Source: Methylotenera_A sp031429035
GTDB lineage: Bacteria; Pseudomonadota; Gammaproteobacteria; Burkholderiales; Methylophilaceae
DNA length: 11,251 nucleotides
Direction of reading: 5' to 3'
Assembly (NCBI GenBank): GCA_031429035.1
Contig: JANOYU010000035.1
Location: 1 to 11,251 of the forward strand
Each line of letters opens with the position of its first letter. Positions within the stretch are counted from its first letter, which is position 1. The notes under the pieces are model-generated. The model saw only the letters and a list, made by a program, of their open reading frames with translations. It had not been told where the DNA came from and ran no database searches. The translations under genes and the position numbers were made by a program. This document shows, in pieces, positions 1 to 8,918 of the stretch.

Positions 1-1
1 G

Positions 2-2323
<2,322 letters not shown>

Positions 2324-2325
2324 AA

Positions 2326-2967
2326 ATGACTTACAAATATTCACAAATTATTTATTTGTTAACTAATCCTGCTATGCCAGGCTTAATTAAAATTGGCAAA
2401 ACGACACAGCTTGAAGTTGACGGCAGAATGAAGCAGCTCTACAGCACTGGTGTACCAGTTCCCTTTGACTGCGCCTTTGCTTGCCAAGTAAAAGATGCCC
2501 ACGAAGTTGAAAAAGCTTTGCATTTTGCGTTTGGTAATACAAGGATAAATCCCAATAGGGAGTTTTTTAAAATTGAGGCTGACCGCGTTATTTCAGTTTT
2601 AAAGCTTCTCGAAGTAGATGATATTACCGCACAATTCGAACATCAATTAGAAGCTGATATTGAAGAAGTCGATAAGCAATCAGCACAGCAACTGAAAGAT
2701 ACAAAAAGACCACGTATGGATTTTTATGAATTGGGTATTCCACTTGGCTCAGTGCTTGTCTCTAAAGACGGAATTTTACAAGCAAAGGTAGTCGAAGCAA
2801 AAAAAGTAAATTTGAATGGTGAAATTTGCTCTCTTACAGAAGCCACTAGAAAGCTTTTGAATTTGAGAGAAGACTACCCAATTCAACCATCACCTTATTG
2901 GACTTTCAATGGTAAAACTGTGAAAGAAATTTACGAAGAATACTATTCAGAGTTAGCCGAAATTTAG
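2326..2967 (+). CDS. GIY-YIG superfamily (T5orf172/Mug113-type) protein with RAMA-like C-terminal domain
   Basis: A 213-residue cytoplasmic protein of unknown role. Residues about 7-95 match the T5orf172/Mug113 branch of the GIY-YIG nuclease fold. IIYLLTNP (8-15) and LIKIGKT (20-26) stand for the GIY and YIG strands, followed by Arg34, a conserved-looking His66, RINPNREFF at 73-81, and Glu79 as the likely metal ligand. A charged linker (about 100-130) leads to a second domain (132-207): ELGIPLGSVL, a short beta-rich part, NGEICSL, then PYWTFNGKTVKEIYEEYY. This resembles RAMA domains (restriction enzyme adenine methylase associated), which are thought to read modified DNA; that assignment is from memory of the pattern. 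The gene starts 2 bases after metH and ends 2 bases before mpl. GGGG at 2317-2320, in the metH end, is a usable Shine-Dalgarno. It is clearly AT-rich: 60 G+C in 180 counted bases from three rows. This suggests horizontal acquisition. No methylase or restriction partner is visible. Confidence 0.82.
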   Translation: MTYKYSQIIYLLTNPAMPGLIKIGKTTQLEVDGRMKQLYSTGVPVPFDCAFACQVKDAHEVEKALHFAFGNTRINPNREFFKIEADRVISVLKLLEVDDITAQFEHQLEADIEEVDKQSAQQLKDTKRPRMDFYELGIPLGSVLVSKDGILQAKVVEAKKVNLNGEICSLTEATRKLLNLREDYPIQPSPYWTFNGKTVKEIYEEYYSELAEI

Positions 2968-2969
2968 TT

Positions 2970-4355
2970 ATGCATATTCACATTTTAGGTATTTGCGGTA
3001 CATTCATGGGCGGTATTGCGGTGCTAGCCAAGCAGGCTGGGCATCGCGTCACGGGTTGCGATGCGAATGTGTATCCGCCCATGAGCACGCAACTTGAGGC
3101 GCAAGGCATTGAGCTGATTGAAGGTTTTGATCCTTTGCAAACTAAGCTTAACCCCGATATGTACGTGATTGGTAATGTGGTTTCACGTGGCAATCCGCTG
3201 ATGGAAGAAATTTTAAACCAAGGTTTACCTTATATTTCTGGCCCGCAATGGCTGAGTGAGAATGTGCTGCAAGGCAAGTGGGTGTTGGCTGTGGCAGGCA
3301 CGCATGGTAAGACAACCACAGCTTCCATGTTGGCGTGGATATTAGAATACGCGGGTTTGGCGCCTGGCTTTTTGATTGGCGGCGTGCCGGAGAATTTTGG
3401 CGTATCAGCGCGTTTGCCACAAACGCCTAAACAAGATAAGAAAAGTGTTTCACCATTTTTTGTCATTGAGGCGGATGAATACGACACCGCTTTTTTTGAT
3501 AAACGCTCAAAATTTGTGCATTACCGCTCGCGCACGGCTATTTTGAATAATTTAGAATTTGATCACGCCGATATTTTTGATGATTTAGCGGCAATTGAAA
3601 AACAGTTTCATCATCTTATTCGCACCGTGCCGCAAAACGGTTTGGTGGTGAGTAACGGCAAAGAAGACAGCCTGAAACGCGTTATAGATAAGGGCTGCTG
3701 GACGCCTGTTGAACAGTTTGGCATAGATGCAGATTGGCAAGCAAAGAATGAAAAAGGCGACGGTAGTTTTGATGTGTATTTTAAAAATGAACGCCAAGCA
3801 CATTTAAGCTGGGAAATGTTGGGCGAGCACAACCGCATGAATGCGTTGGCAGCAATCGCCGCTGCGCGTCATGTGGGCGTGGCGCCGTGCATTGCCATTG
3901 AGGCACTTAGCGAATTTAAAAACGTGAAACGCCGTATGGAAACCAAAGGTGTCGTCAACAATATCACCGTGTATGACGATTTTGCACATCACCCCACTGC
4001 GATTGAAACCACATTGGCAGGTCTGCGAAGCAAGCTGGATGCGGCTGCTGGCGATGCCAGAATAATTGCTGTATTAGAACCGCGAAGTAACACCATGAAA
4101 TTGGGTGTGATGAAAGCAGCACTGCCAGCAAGTTTAAAAGATGCCGATTTAGTGTTTTGCTACGGCGCAAATTTGGGTTGGGATGCAACAGCGGCACTAA
4201 AACCCATTGCCAATAAAGCGAAAACCTTTGATGATTTGGCCGCGTTAGTGCAAGCTATTGCAAACGCTGCAAAACCGCATGACCACATTTTGGTGATGAG
4301 TAATGGCGGTTTTGGTGGCGTGCATCAAAAAATTCTTGATGCATTAAAAAACTAA
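2970..4355 (+). CDS. mpl: UDP-N-acetylmuramate:L-alanyl-gamma-D-glutamyl-meso-diaminopimelate ligase Mpl
   Basis: A murein-recycling ligase. It joins the tripeptide L-Ala-gamma-D-Glu-meso-DAP, recovered from old cell wall, to UDP-MurNAc using ATP in the cytoplasm, bypassing MurC, MurD and MurE. The 461 residues match the usual length (E. coli 457). The N-terminal Rossmann-like domain begins HIHILGICGTFMGG, the form typical of Mpl rather than MurC. The ATP-binding loop is GTHGKTTT at 110-117. EADEYDTAFFDKRSKF and NLEFDHADIF mark the central catalytic domain, and DDFAHHP at 336-342 and EPRSNTMK mark the C-terminal ligase domain. The ATG lies 2 bases after the preceding stop with only a weak Shine-Dalgarno, so translational coupling is likely. 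The next gene, TonB-like, is also an envelope function. LysA at the other end of the window also uses meso-DAP, but it is not linked to mpl. Confidence 0.95.
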   Translation: MHIHILGICGTFMGGIAVLAKQAGHRVTGCDANVYPPMSTQLEAQGIELIEGFDPLQTKLNPDMYVIGNVVSRGNPLMEEILNQGLPYISGPQWLSENVLQGKWVLAVAGTHGKTTTASMLAWILEYAGLAPGFLIGGVPENFGVSARLPQTPKQDKKSVSPFFVIEADEYDTAFFDKRSKFVHYRSRTAILNNLEFDHADIFDDLAAIEKQFHHLIRTVPQNGLVVSNGKEDSLKRVIDKGCWTPVEQFGIDADWQAKNEKGDGSFDVYFKNERQAHLSWEMLGEHNRMNALAAIAAARHVGVAPCIAIEALSEFKNVKRRMETKGVVNNITVYDDFAHHPTAIETTLAGLRSKLDAAAGDARIIAVLEPRSNTMKLGVMKAALPASLKDADLVFCYGANLGWDATAALKPIANKAKTFDDLAALVQAIANAAKPHDHILVMSNGGFGGVHQKILDALKN

Positions 4356-4376
4356 TTTTTTGCGAAAGCACGCAGT

Positions 4377-5360
4377 TTGAACGCAACGGTACAACCCAAC
4401 AAGTTAGCAAACCCGCAACAAGTAGCGGCTCAAACGATGTCGGCAATTAAAATTGCTATTTTGATTTCTCTGCTTATTCATGCAGTTATTTTGACCATTC
4501 ATTTTGAGCCAGAGCTAAAAAAACTGGCAGACCGATTGCCTTCATTAGAAGTGGTGTTGGTGAATGCGAAAACAAAATCTGCGCCTAATAAAGCCGAATT
4601 GTTAGCGCAAGCCAATTTAGATCGCGGTGGCAATACAGACGAAAATCGCAAGATGAAAACTGCATTGCCTGCACCCAAAGAAAAAACCACCGAAGTTAAA
4701 TTAAAGCCGAATTCTGAAGCGCACAGTGCGGCCAAATCGGCCAAAGTAAAAGCAGAAGAAGCGCGTGAGCAAAAGCGTGTAGATGTGCTAGAAAAACAAG
4801 CGCAAGAGCTAATGACGCAAATTAACGGTAAAAGGCAAATAGAATCTAACCCCACGCAAAATGCCGCCGCGGCCGATCCAGAACAAGGCGAGCAAGAAGT
4901 AAAAGCCAAAACACTAGATAGAGCTGCTTTAAGCGCGGCTGCATTAGAAATGGATAGGCTGCAAGCGCAAATTGACAAGCGACAAGACGAATATCAAAAA
5001 CGCCCAAAACGCAAATTTATTGGTGCGCTTACCAAAGAATATCGATTTGCGATGTATGTGGAATCTTGGCGGCAAAAGGTAGAACGCATTGGCAATGTCA
5101 ATTATCCCGAGGCTGCAAAATCGCAAAAATTATATGGCAAGCTGCAAATGACAGTGTCGATTAAGGCCGATGGCAGCATAGAAAATATTGTGATAGATAA
5201 ACCATCTAACCACAAAGTATTAGATGATGCGGCCAAACGGATTGTTGAACTGGCAGCGCCATATGCGGTGTTTCCAGCAGATATTAAGAAAGATACGGAC
5301 ATTTTAAGCATCACAAGGACTTGGACTTTTACTCAGGAAGATTTGCTTTCTACCGAATAG
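4377..5360 (+). CDS. TonB/TolA-like energy-transducing envelope protein
   Basis: Predicted inner-membrane protein reaching into the periplasm, like the TonB and TolA proteins that pass proton-motive energy to the outer membrane. Counting from the TTG at 4377, one membrane helix spans about 24-43. It contains the Ser-x3-His pair (S31, H35) that TonB and TolA need to couple with ExbBD/TolQR. Residues about 60-215 are rich in Lys, Ala, Glu and Gln and probably helical or coiled coil. The proline-rich Glu-Pro/Lys-Pro spacer of classical TonB is absent. Residues about 235-320 form a TonB C-terminal domain: YPEAAKSQKLYGKL (from 243), then VSIKADGSIENI and TRTWTF. The start is unresolved: the frame opens at the mpl stop, and TTG 4377 or ATG 4437 (residue 21) could serve. 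Neither has a convincing Shine-Dalgarno. No exbB, exbD, tolQ or tolR is nearby. It probably shares a transcript with mpl (21-base gap from TTG). Confidence 0.85.
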   Translation: MNATVQPNKLANPQQVAAQTMSAIKIAILISLLIHAVILTIHFEPELKKLADRLPSLEVVLVNAKTKSAPNKAELLAQANLDRGGNTDENRKMKTALPAPKEKTTEVKLKPNSEAHSAAKSAKVKAEEAREQKRVDVLEKQAQELMTQINGKRQIESNPTQNAAAADPEQGEQEVKAKTLDRAALSAAALEMDRLQAQIDKRQDEYQKRPKRKFIGALTKEYRFAMYVESWRQKVERIGNVNYPEAAKSQKLYGKLQMTVSIKADGSIENIVIDKPSNHKVLDDAAKRIVELAAPYAVFPADIKKDTDILSITRTWTFTQEDLLSTE

Positions 5361-5487
5361 CCATTTTCTTTCACTTTTATGCGTTGTTATTTTTACTTGC
5401 CGAATCAACGCGTACTGTCTGCGCAAAAATGCCTGCCTAAAAGCGAAATCAGAATGGCTTTAAAACTAAAAAGGCTCACAAAATTAA
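5361..5487 (+). other. Intergenic gap between the tonB-like gene and the ferredoxin
   Basis: This 127-base gap shows no strong hairpin followed by a T-run and no convincing sigma-70 promoter pair, so it is unclear whether the ferredoxin is read through from upstream or has its own promoter. A 38-codon reading frame (5379-5495) overlaps the ferredoxin start by 8 bases. It has no Shine-Dalgarno and is most likely chance. Confidence 0.5.
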
Positions 5488-5802
5488 ATGGATAACTTTT
5501 ACAAATACCACGTTTTTTTCTGCTTAAATCAGCGCGATAATGGCGAGGCTTGCTGCCAAGATAAAGGTGCAGAAGCTGCGTTTGATTACATGAAATCGCG
5601 CGCCAAAAAATTGGGTTTAACGGGCGAGGGTAAAAGCCGCATTAACCGCTCTGGTTGTTTAGACCGCTGCGCGCAAGGCCCGTTGATGGTGATTTACCCG
5701 CAAGCGGTCTGGTACACGTTTGTAGATAATGAAGATATTGATGAGATTATTGAAAGCCATTTGGTCAATGGTAAAGTGGTTAAACGGCTGGTTGTTGATT
5801 AG
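5488..5802 (+). CDS. Thioredoxin-like [2Fe-2S] ferredoxin
   Basis: A small cytoplasmic electron carrier of the thioredoxin-fold 2Fe-2S ferredoxin family (Azotobacter FeS protein I / Clostridium pasteurianum type), distinct from plant-type ferredoxins. The 104 residues hold cysteines at 12, 22, 23, 57 and 61. The likely cluster ligands are C12 (VFFCLNQR), C22 or C23, and C57 and C61 in SGCLDRCAQGP. WYTFVDNEDIDEIIESHL near the C terminus is typical of the family. The physiological partner is unknown. The ATG at 5488 leaves the whole first strand intact. AAGG at 5471-5474 lies about 13 bases upstream, too far for a good Shine-Dalgarno. The gene converges on the HIT gene with 7 bases between the stops and has its own terminator. 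The neighbouring - strand operon encodes two 4Fe-4S enzymes, so a role as electron donor or in cluster maintenance is conceivable but unproven. Confidence 0.92.
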   Translation: MDNFYKYHVFFCLNQRDNGEACCQDKGAEAAFDYMKSRAKKLGLTGEGKSRINRSGCLDRCAQGPLMVIYPQAVWYTFVDNEDIDEIIESHLVNGKVVKRLVVD

Positions 5803-5809
5803 TTTTTTC

Positions 5810-6256
5810 TTATAAAGCGCATTCAATATGCGCTTTTATTTTGTCTTGTAGTAATTGCAATGATGCCCTGGAAGGCTTATGGATATTGGCTTTCTGGCCA
5901 TTAGTTATTTCACCACTTCTTACAATCTCACCCCAGTGACTATTTGGGAAATGTCTATCATCTGCATAACGCGGAATCACGTGCCAATGTAAATGTGGCG
6001 TTTTGTTTCCCAAACTGGCTAAATTAATTTTGTCTGGTTTGATTACTTCGCGCATCGAAGCTTCTACTGCAAACACCACGTTCATTAATCTGTGCTGACT
6101 TAACGGCGCTAAATCGGTCATTTCTTTGATGTGTGCAATCAGCTCAACACGGCAATAAGCAGGATAATCGACATCGTTTAACAGCACCACACGACAAAAA
6201 TCGTCTTGCCACAATATGCTATGCGGCGAAGGTTGGCATAAATCGCAAGAACTCAT
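5810..6256 (-). CDS. HIT-family (histidine triad) hydrolase
   Basis: A cytoplasmic nucleotide hydrolase or transferase of the histidine triad superfamily; the substrate cannot be told from the sequence. The 148 residues carry the HIT motif HLHWHVI, with His88, His90 and His92. His90 is the expected nucleophile that forms the nucleotidyl intermediate. The nearby IPRYADDRHFPNSHW is typical of a bacterial branch of short HIT proteins. CDLC at residues 4-7 is a CxxC that could bind zinc with histidines, as in some HIT proteins. The ATG follows TTAAGG with 4 bases between, a good Shine-Dalgarno, and lies 6 bases after the nadA stop, so it is the last gene of the ispH-nudB-nadA operon. Its final codons double as the terminator of the convergent ferredoxin gene. 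No terminator for its own strand is visible. Confidence 0.93.
   Translation of the reverse strand: MSSCDLCQPSPHSILWQDDFCRVVLLNDVDYPAYCRVELIAHIKEMTDLAPLSQHRLMNVVFAVEASMREVIKPDKINLASLGNKTPHLHWHVIPRYADDRHFPNSHWGEIVRSGEITNGQKANIHKPSRASLQLLQDKIKAHIECAL
5814..5843 (+). terminator. Rho-independent terminator of the ferredoxin gene, inside the HIT gene
   Basis: A perfect 9-bp stem, AAAGCGCAT (5814-5822) with ATGCGCTTT (5828-5836), closes a 5-base loop and is followed by TTTTATTTT on the + strand. It begins 11 bases after the ferredoxin stop. It lies wholly within the last eight sense codons of the convergent HIT gene. In the - direction the hairpin is followed by A-rich sequence, so it should stop only + strand transcription. 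Confidence 0.8.
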
Positions 6257-6262
6257 AAAGCC

Positions 6263-7375
6263 TTAAGAAGCAGCAAGCATGCGGTCTAGGGTGAGTTTGG
6301 CTAGCACCGCCTCATGTTTTGGCACTTTAATTTGGTTTACCACATTGCCTTCGGCTAAATTCTCTAAACACCAAGCCAAATGCTGCGGGTCGATGCGCGC
6401 CATGGTGCTGCATTCACACACTACATGGCTCATAAATTGCACGTGTTTGCCTTGCGGTTTCATTTGCTCGGCGAGGCGCGTCACCAAGTTTAGCTCGGTA
6501 CCCACCAGCCATTTGGTATTGGGCGCGGCTTCAGATACTGTGCGCAAAATATACTCGGTTGAGCCAACAAAGTCAGAATTTAAACACACTTCAAACGGCG
6601 CTTCAGGGTGCGAAATCACATGGCCATCGGGGTGAAGTTTTCTAAATTGCTCAATATTTTGCAGGCGGAACATTTGATGCACTGCACAATGGCCTTTCCA
6701 TAACAAAATTTTAGCGTTTTGAATTTGCTCAACCGTTAAGCCGCCTTGAGGCTGATCAGGATCCCATATCGGCATTTGCTCAATCGGAATACCCATTTTG
6801 TGGCCAGACCATCTGCCTAAGTTTTGATCGGGAAAAAACAATACTTTTTCGCGTTGTTTAAAACTCCAGTCCAAAATTTTTGGCGCATTGGTGCTGGTGC
6901 ACACAATGCCGCCATGCTCGCCACAAAAGGCTTTTAAATCGGCGGCAGAATTAATGTAAGTCACAGGCGTAATTTTTTCGTCAAAATTCAGCACTTTGTT
7001 CAGCTCGCGATAGCTGCGCTCTACTTTGGCAAGGTTGGCCATATCTGCCATGCTGCAGCCAGCAGCAAGGTCTGGCAGCACTACAATCTGCTCTGGGCGA
7101 CTTAAAATATCCGCCACTTCGGCCATAAAATGCACGCCCAAAAACACGATAAATTCGGCGTCTAAATCTTCACAATATTTGGATAGTTTAAGCGAATCAC
7201 CGGTAAAATCCGCATGCCTATAGACACTTTCGTGCTGATAATGGTGGCCCAAAATCACCAAGCGTTTGCCAAGTTTTTCGCGCGCAGCGAGTATGCGCGC
7301 TTGGCAGTCGTCATTTTTGACGGCTTGGAATTTCTCGAATTTAATCGGGATTGATTGAATGGCTTCTGTTTGCAT
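6263..7375 (-). CDS. nadA: Quinolinate synthase NadA
   Basis: Condenses iminoaspartate with dihydroxyacetone phosphate to give quinolinate, the second step of de novo NAD synthesis. It is a cytoplasmic, oxygen-sensitive 4Fe-4S enzyme. The 370 residues are of the longer, Bacillus-like type (E. coli NadA is about 347). Three conserved cysteines are expected cluster ligands: C107 in AAGCSMAD, C230 in GHCAVHQMF, and C320 in VCECSTMAR (C322 is adjacent). C24, C68, C151, C159 and C264 are additional. Substrate-site motifs LGHHYQHE (42-49), GDSLKLS (59-65), YINSAAD (140-146), FFPDQNLGR (180-188) and SHPEAP (255-260) are intact. The L-aspartate oxidase partner (nadB) is not in the window. The ATG has no Shine-Dalgarno. 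TATAAA (7383-7388, reading -) sits so close that a transcript from it would be almost leaderless, but coupling to nudB, 8 bases upstream, is the simpler explanation. Confidence 0.97.
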   Translation of the reverse strand: MQTEAIQSIPIKFEKFQAVKNDDCQARILAAREKLGKRLVILGHHYQHESVYRHADFTGDSLKLSKYCEDLDAEFIVFLGVHFMAEVADILSRPEQIVVLPDLAAGCSMADMANLAKVERSYRELNKVLNFDEKITPVTYINSAADLKAFCGEHGGIVCTSTNAPKILDWSFKQREKVLFFPDQNLGRWSGHKMGIPIEQMPIWDPDQPQGGLTVEQIQNAKILLWKGHCAVHQMFRLQNIEQFRKLHPDGHVISHPEAPFEVCLNSDFVGSTEYILRTVSEAAPNTKWLVGTELNLVTRLAEQMKPQGKHVQFMSHVVCECSTMARIDPQHLAWCLENLAEGNVVNQIKVPKHEAVLAKLTLDRMLAAS

Positions 7376-7383
7376 AATGTATT

Positions 7384-7833
7384 TTATAACTTTAAGTTGT
7401 TTCTTTCACCTAATTTTTTTAGTGCGTCAATATTGGTCCAGCTAAATACGCGCGTTGCGGCTTCGCGCCAATCCACCCACTCATAGTGCGTATGCTCATC
7501 GGCCGCTAGGGTAATATCCATGCGGCTTGGCAGGCATAAGCCAAAAAGATGTTCCGTATTTTCTATCACGCCAGCTGCATAACGGTGGCGCCAATGCGGA
7601 TAAATTTCGTACACATTGCTCACTTGCCAATCTTGAAAATCGTATAAGTTTGCATCCAAGCCCGTTTCTTCCATCACCTCGCGTATCGCCGCTTGCTTGG
7701 GCATTTCATCGCCTTCTATACTGCCCGTGACAGATTGCCAAAAACCTACCTTATCGGCACGCTGCATAATCAGCACTTGTAAATCGGCGGTGTGGATGAG
7801 CACCAGCGCAGAGATGGGCGTCTTAAATTTCAA
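7384..7833 (-). CDS. nudB: Nudix hydrolase, dihydroneopterin triphosphate diphosphatase NudB
   Basis: Removes pyrophosphate from 7,8-dihydroneopterin triphosphate, the second step of folate synthesis. The full Nudix box GX5EX7REUXEEXGU is present: G37, E43, R51, E52, E55, E56, G58, L59. Its glutamates bind the catalytic magnesium. Length (149, against about 150 in E. coli NudB), the start KFKTPISALVLI, the segment GFWQSVTGSIE (30-40) and WTNIDALKKL near the end favour NudB over other Nudix proteins. The substrate is still assigned by resemblance. The start must be TTG at 7831-7833: a stop lies four codons upstream, no ATG or GTG lies between, and the next candidate (GTG at residue 11) would cut off the first strand. 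No clear Shine-Dalgarno is seen. It lies 29 bases after ispH and 8 before nadA in the same operon. Confidence 0.88.
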   Translation of the reverse strand: MKFKTPISALVLIHTADLQVLIMQRADKVGFWQSVTGSIEGDEMPKQAAIREVMEETGLDANLYDFQDWQVSNVYEIYPHWRHRYAAGVIENTEHLFGLCLPSRMDITLAADEHTHYEWVDWREAATRVFSWTNIDALKKLGERNNLKL

Positions 7834-7862
7834 AGCTATATTTCAAGATAAAAATTCAACAG

Positions 7863-8861
7863 TTAAATGGTTTTTGCCGCTTGAGTTAAGTTTTTAGGCA
7901 ATTGAAATACCACACTTTCAATCACGCCATGCAATTCAGACACGTTATCAGCGCCTAAAGTTTTCAGTTTCGCAATCACTTCTTTGACTAGAATTTCGGG
8001 CGCAGAAGCGCCAGCCGAGACACCAATTTTCTTTTTGCCAATTAGCCATTCTGACTTTAAATGCGTTGCGTTATCTACCATGTAGGCCTCTACGCCTTGA
8101 TTTTGCGCAACTTCGCGCAAGCGATTTGAGTTAGAGCTGTTGGGCGAGCCAACCACAATCACTAAATCGCAATCTTTGGCCATAATTTTCACCGCATCTT
8201 GGCGGTTTTGCGTAGCGTAGCAAATATCATCACTTTTGGGCGCATTAATAAGCGGAAATTTGGCCAGCAAGGCATTGATTACCAAGGCAGCATCGTCCAT
8301 AGACAATGTGGTTTGTGTCACAAACGCGAGTTTTTCAGGATTTTTGACGCTTAGTTTGGCCACATCAGCAGGCGTTTCTACTAAATACATCGCCAAACTT
8401 GTCTCTTCTGCTTCATCCGCATCTACTTGACCCATGGTCCCCTCTACTTCAGGGTGACCTTTGTGGCCTATCATAATAATTTCCATGCCAGCTTTGCGCA
8501 TTTTAGCCACTTCGATATGCACCTTGGTTACAAGCGGGCAAGTAGCGTCAAAGGCAATTAAACCGCGGCTTTCGGCCTCGGCGCGAATAGCTTTTGATAC
8601 GCCATGCGCGCTAAAAATCACTGTGCTACCCTTTGGAATCACGTCTAATTCTTCTACAAAAACTGCGCCTTTAGCACGTAGCTGGTCTACAACGAACTTA
8701 TTATGAACCACCTCGTTACGCACATAAATGGGCGCGCCAAATTTTTCTAGCGCTTGCTCTACAATAATAATGGCGCGATCAACCCCGGCGCAAAAGCCAC
8801 GTGGGTTAGCGAGAACTACAATTGGCGCAATATTTGGTACTAGGTCTATTTGATGATTCAA
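7863..8861 (-). CDS. ispH: 4-hydroxy-3-methylbut-2-enyl diphosphate reductase IspH
   Basis: Last enzyme of the MEP isoprenoid pathway: it reduces HMBPP to IPP and DMAPP in the cytoplasm with a 4Fe-4S cluster. In 332 residues the three cluster cysteines are C24 (NPRGFCAGVDRA), C108 (DATCPLV) and C214 (DDICYATQNRQ). The substrate histidines are His53, His86 and His136, and the catalytic glutamate is Glu138 in GHPEVEGT. TQTTLS and GSPNSSNSNRL, which grip the diphosphate, are also present. No ATG or GTG exists between the in-frame stop at 8916-8918 and the conserved N terminus. The options are TTG at 8859-8861 (used here) or ATT two codons earlier at 8865-8867. The ATT has AAGG with a 4-base spacer, exactly the context of the HIT gene start. 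First gene of the ispH-nudB-nadA-HIT operon, divergent from purU. IspH needs an electron donor, usually ferredoxin or flavodoxin. Confidence 0.96.
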   Translation of the reverse strand: MNHQIDLVPNIAPIVVLANPRGFCAGVDRAIIIVEQALEKFGAPIYVRNEVVHNKFVVDQLRAKGAVFVEELDVIPKGSTVIFSAHGVSKAIRAEAESRGLIAFDATCPLVTKVHIEVAKMRKAGMEIIMIGHKGHPEVEGTMGQVDADEAEETSLAMYLVETPADVAKLSVKNPEKLAFVTQTTLSMDDAALVINALLAKFPLINAPKSDDICYATQNRQDAVKIMAKDCDLVIVVGSPNSSNSNRLREVAQNQGVEAYMVDNATHLKSEWLIGKKKIGVSAGASAPEILVKEVIAKLKTLGADNVSELHGVIESVVFQLPKNLTQAAKTI

Positions 8862-8885
8862 TTCAATAAAGCCTTGATAGTTAGG

Positions 8886-8891
8886 TATAAT
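8886..8891 (+). promoter_or_regulatory. purU: Candidate -10 box for purU in the purU/ispH divergent gap
   Basis: The 57-base gap holds a perfect TATAAT at 8886-8891. Transcription would start near 8898, about 20 bases before the purU ATG. The hexamer at the 17-base spacing (8863-8868, TCAATA) matches the -35 consensus at only three of six positions, and TTGATA at 8874-8879 is too close to count. No clear ispH promoter on the other strand was found, so the site may be shared or the ispH promoter may lie inside purU. Confidence 0.35.
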
Positions 8892-8918
8892 TGCAAAAAT
8901 TTTTAACCGGCTACTTTA

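Noticed and set aside
4499..4978. 159-codon frame antisense to the TonB-like gene
   Set aside because: A Ser/Ala/Cys-rich shadow of the Lys/Glu/Ala-rich spacer on the other strand, with no ribosome-binding site or domain.
5379..5495. 38-codon + strand frame overlapping the ferredoxin start by 8 bases
   Set aside because: No Shine-Dalgarno, no recognisable features and a composition typical of chance frames; could be a leader peptide only if conserved.
8874..8891. TTGATA plus TATAAT as a full purU promoter
   Set aside because: The two boxes are only 6 bases apart, far short of the 16-18 needed; only the TATAAT is kept as a weak candidate.
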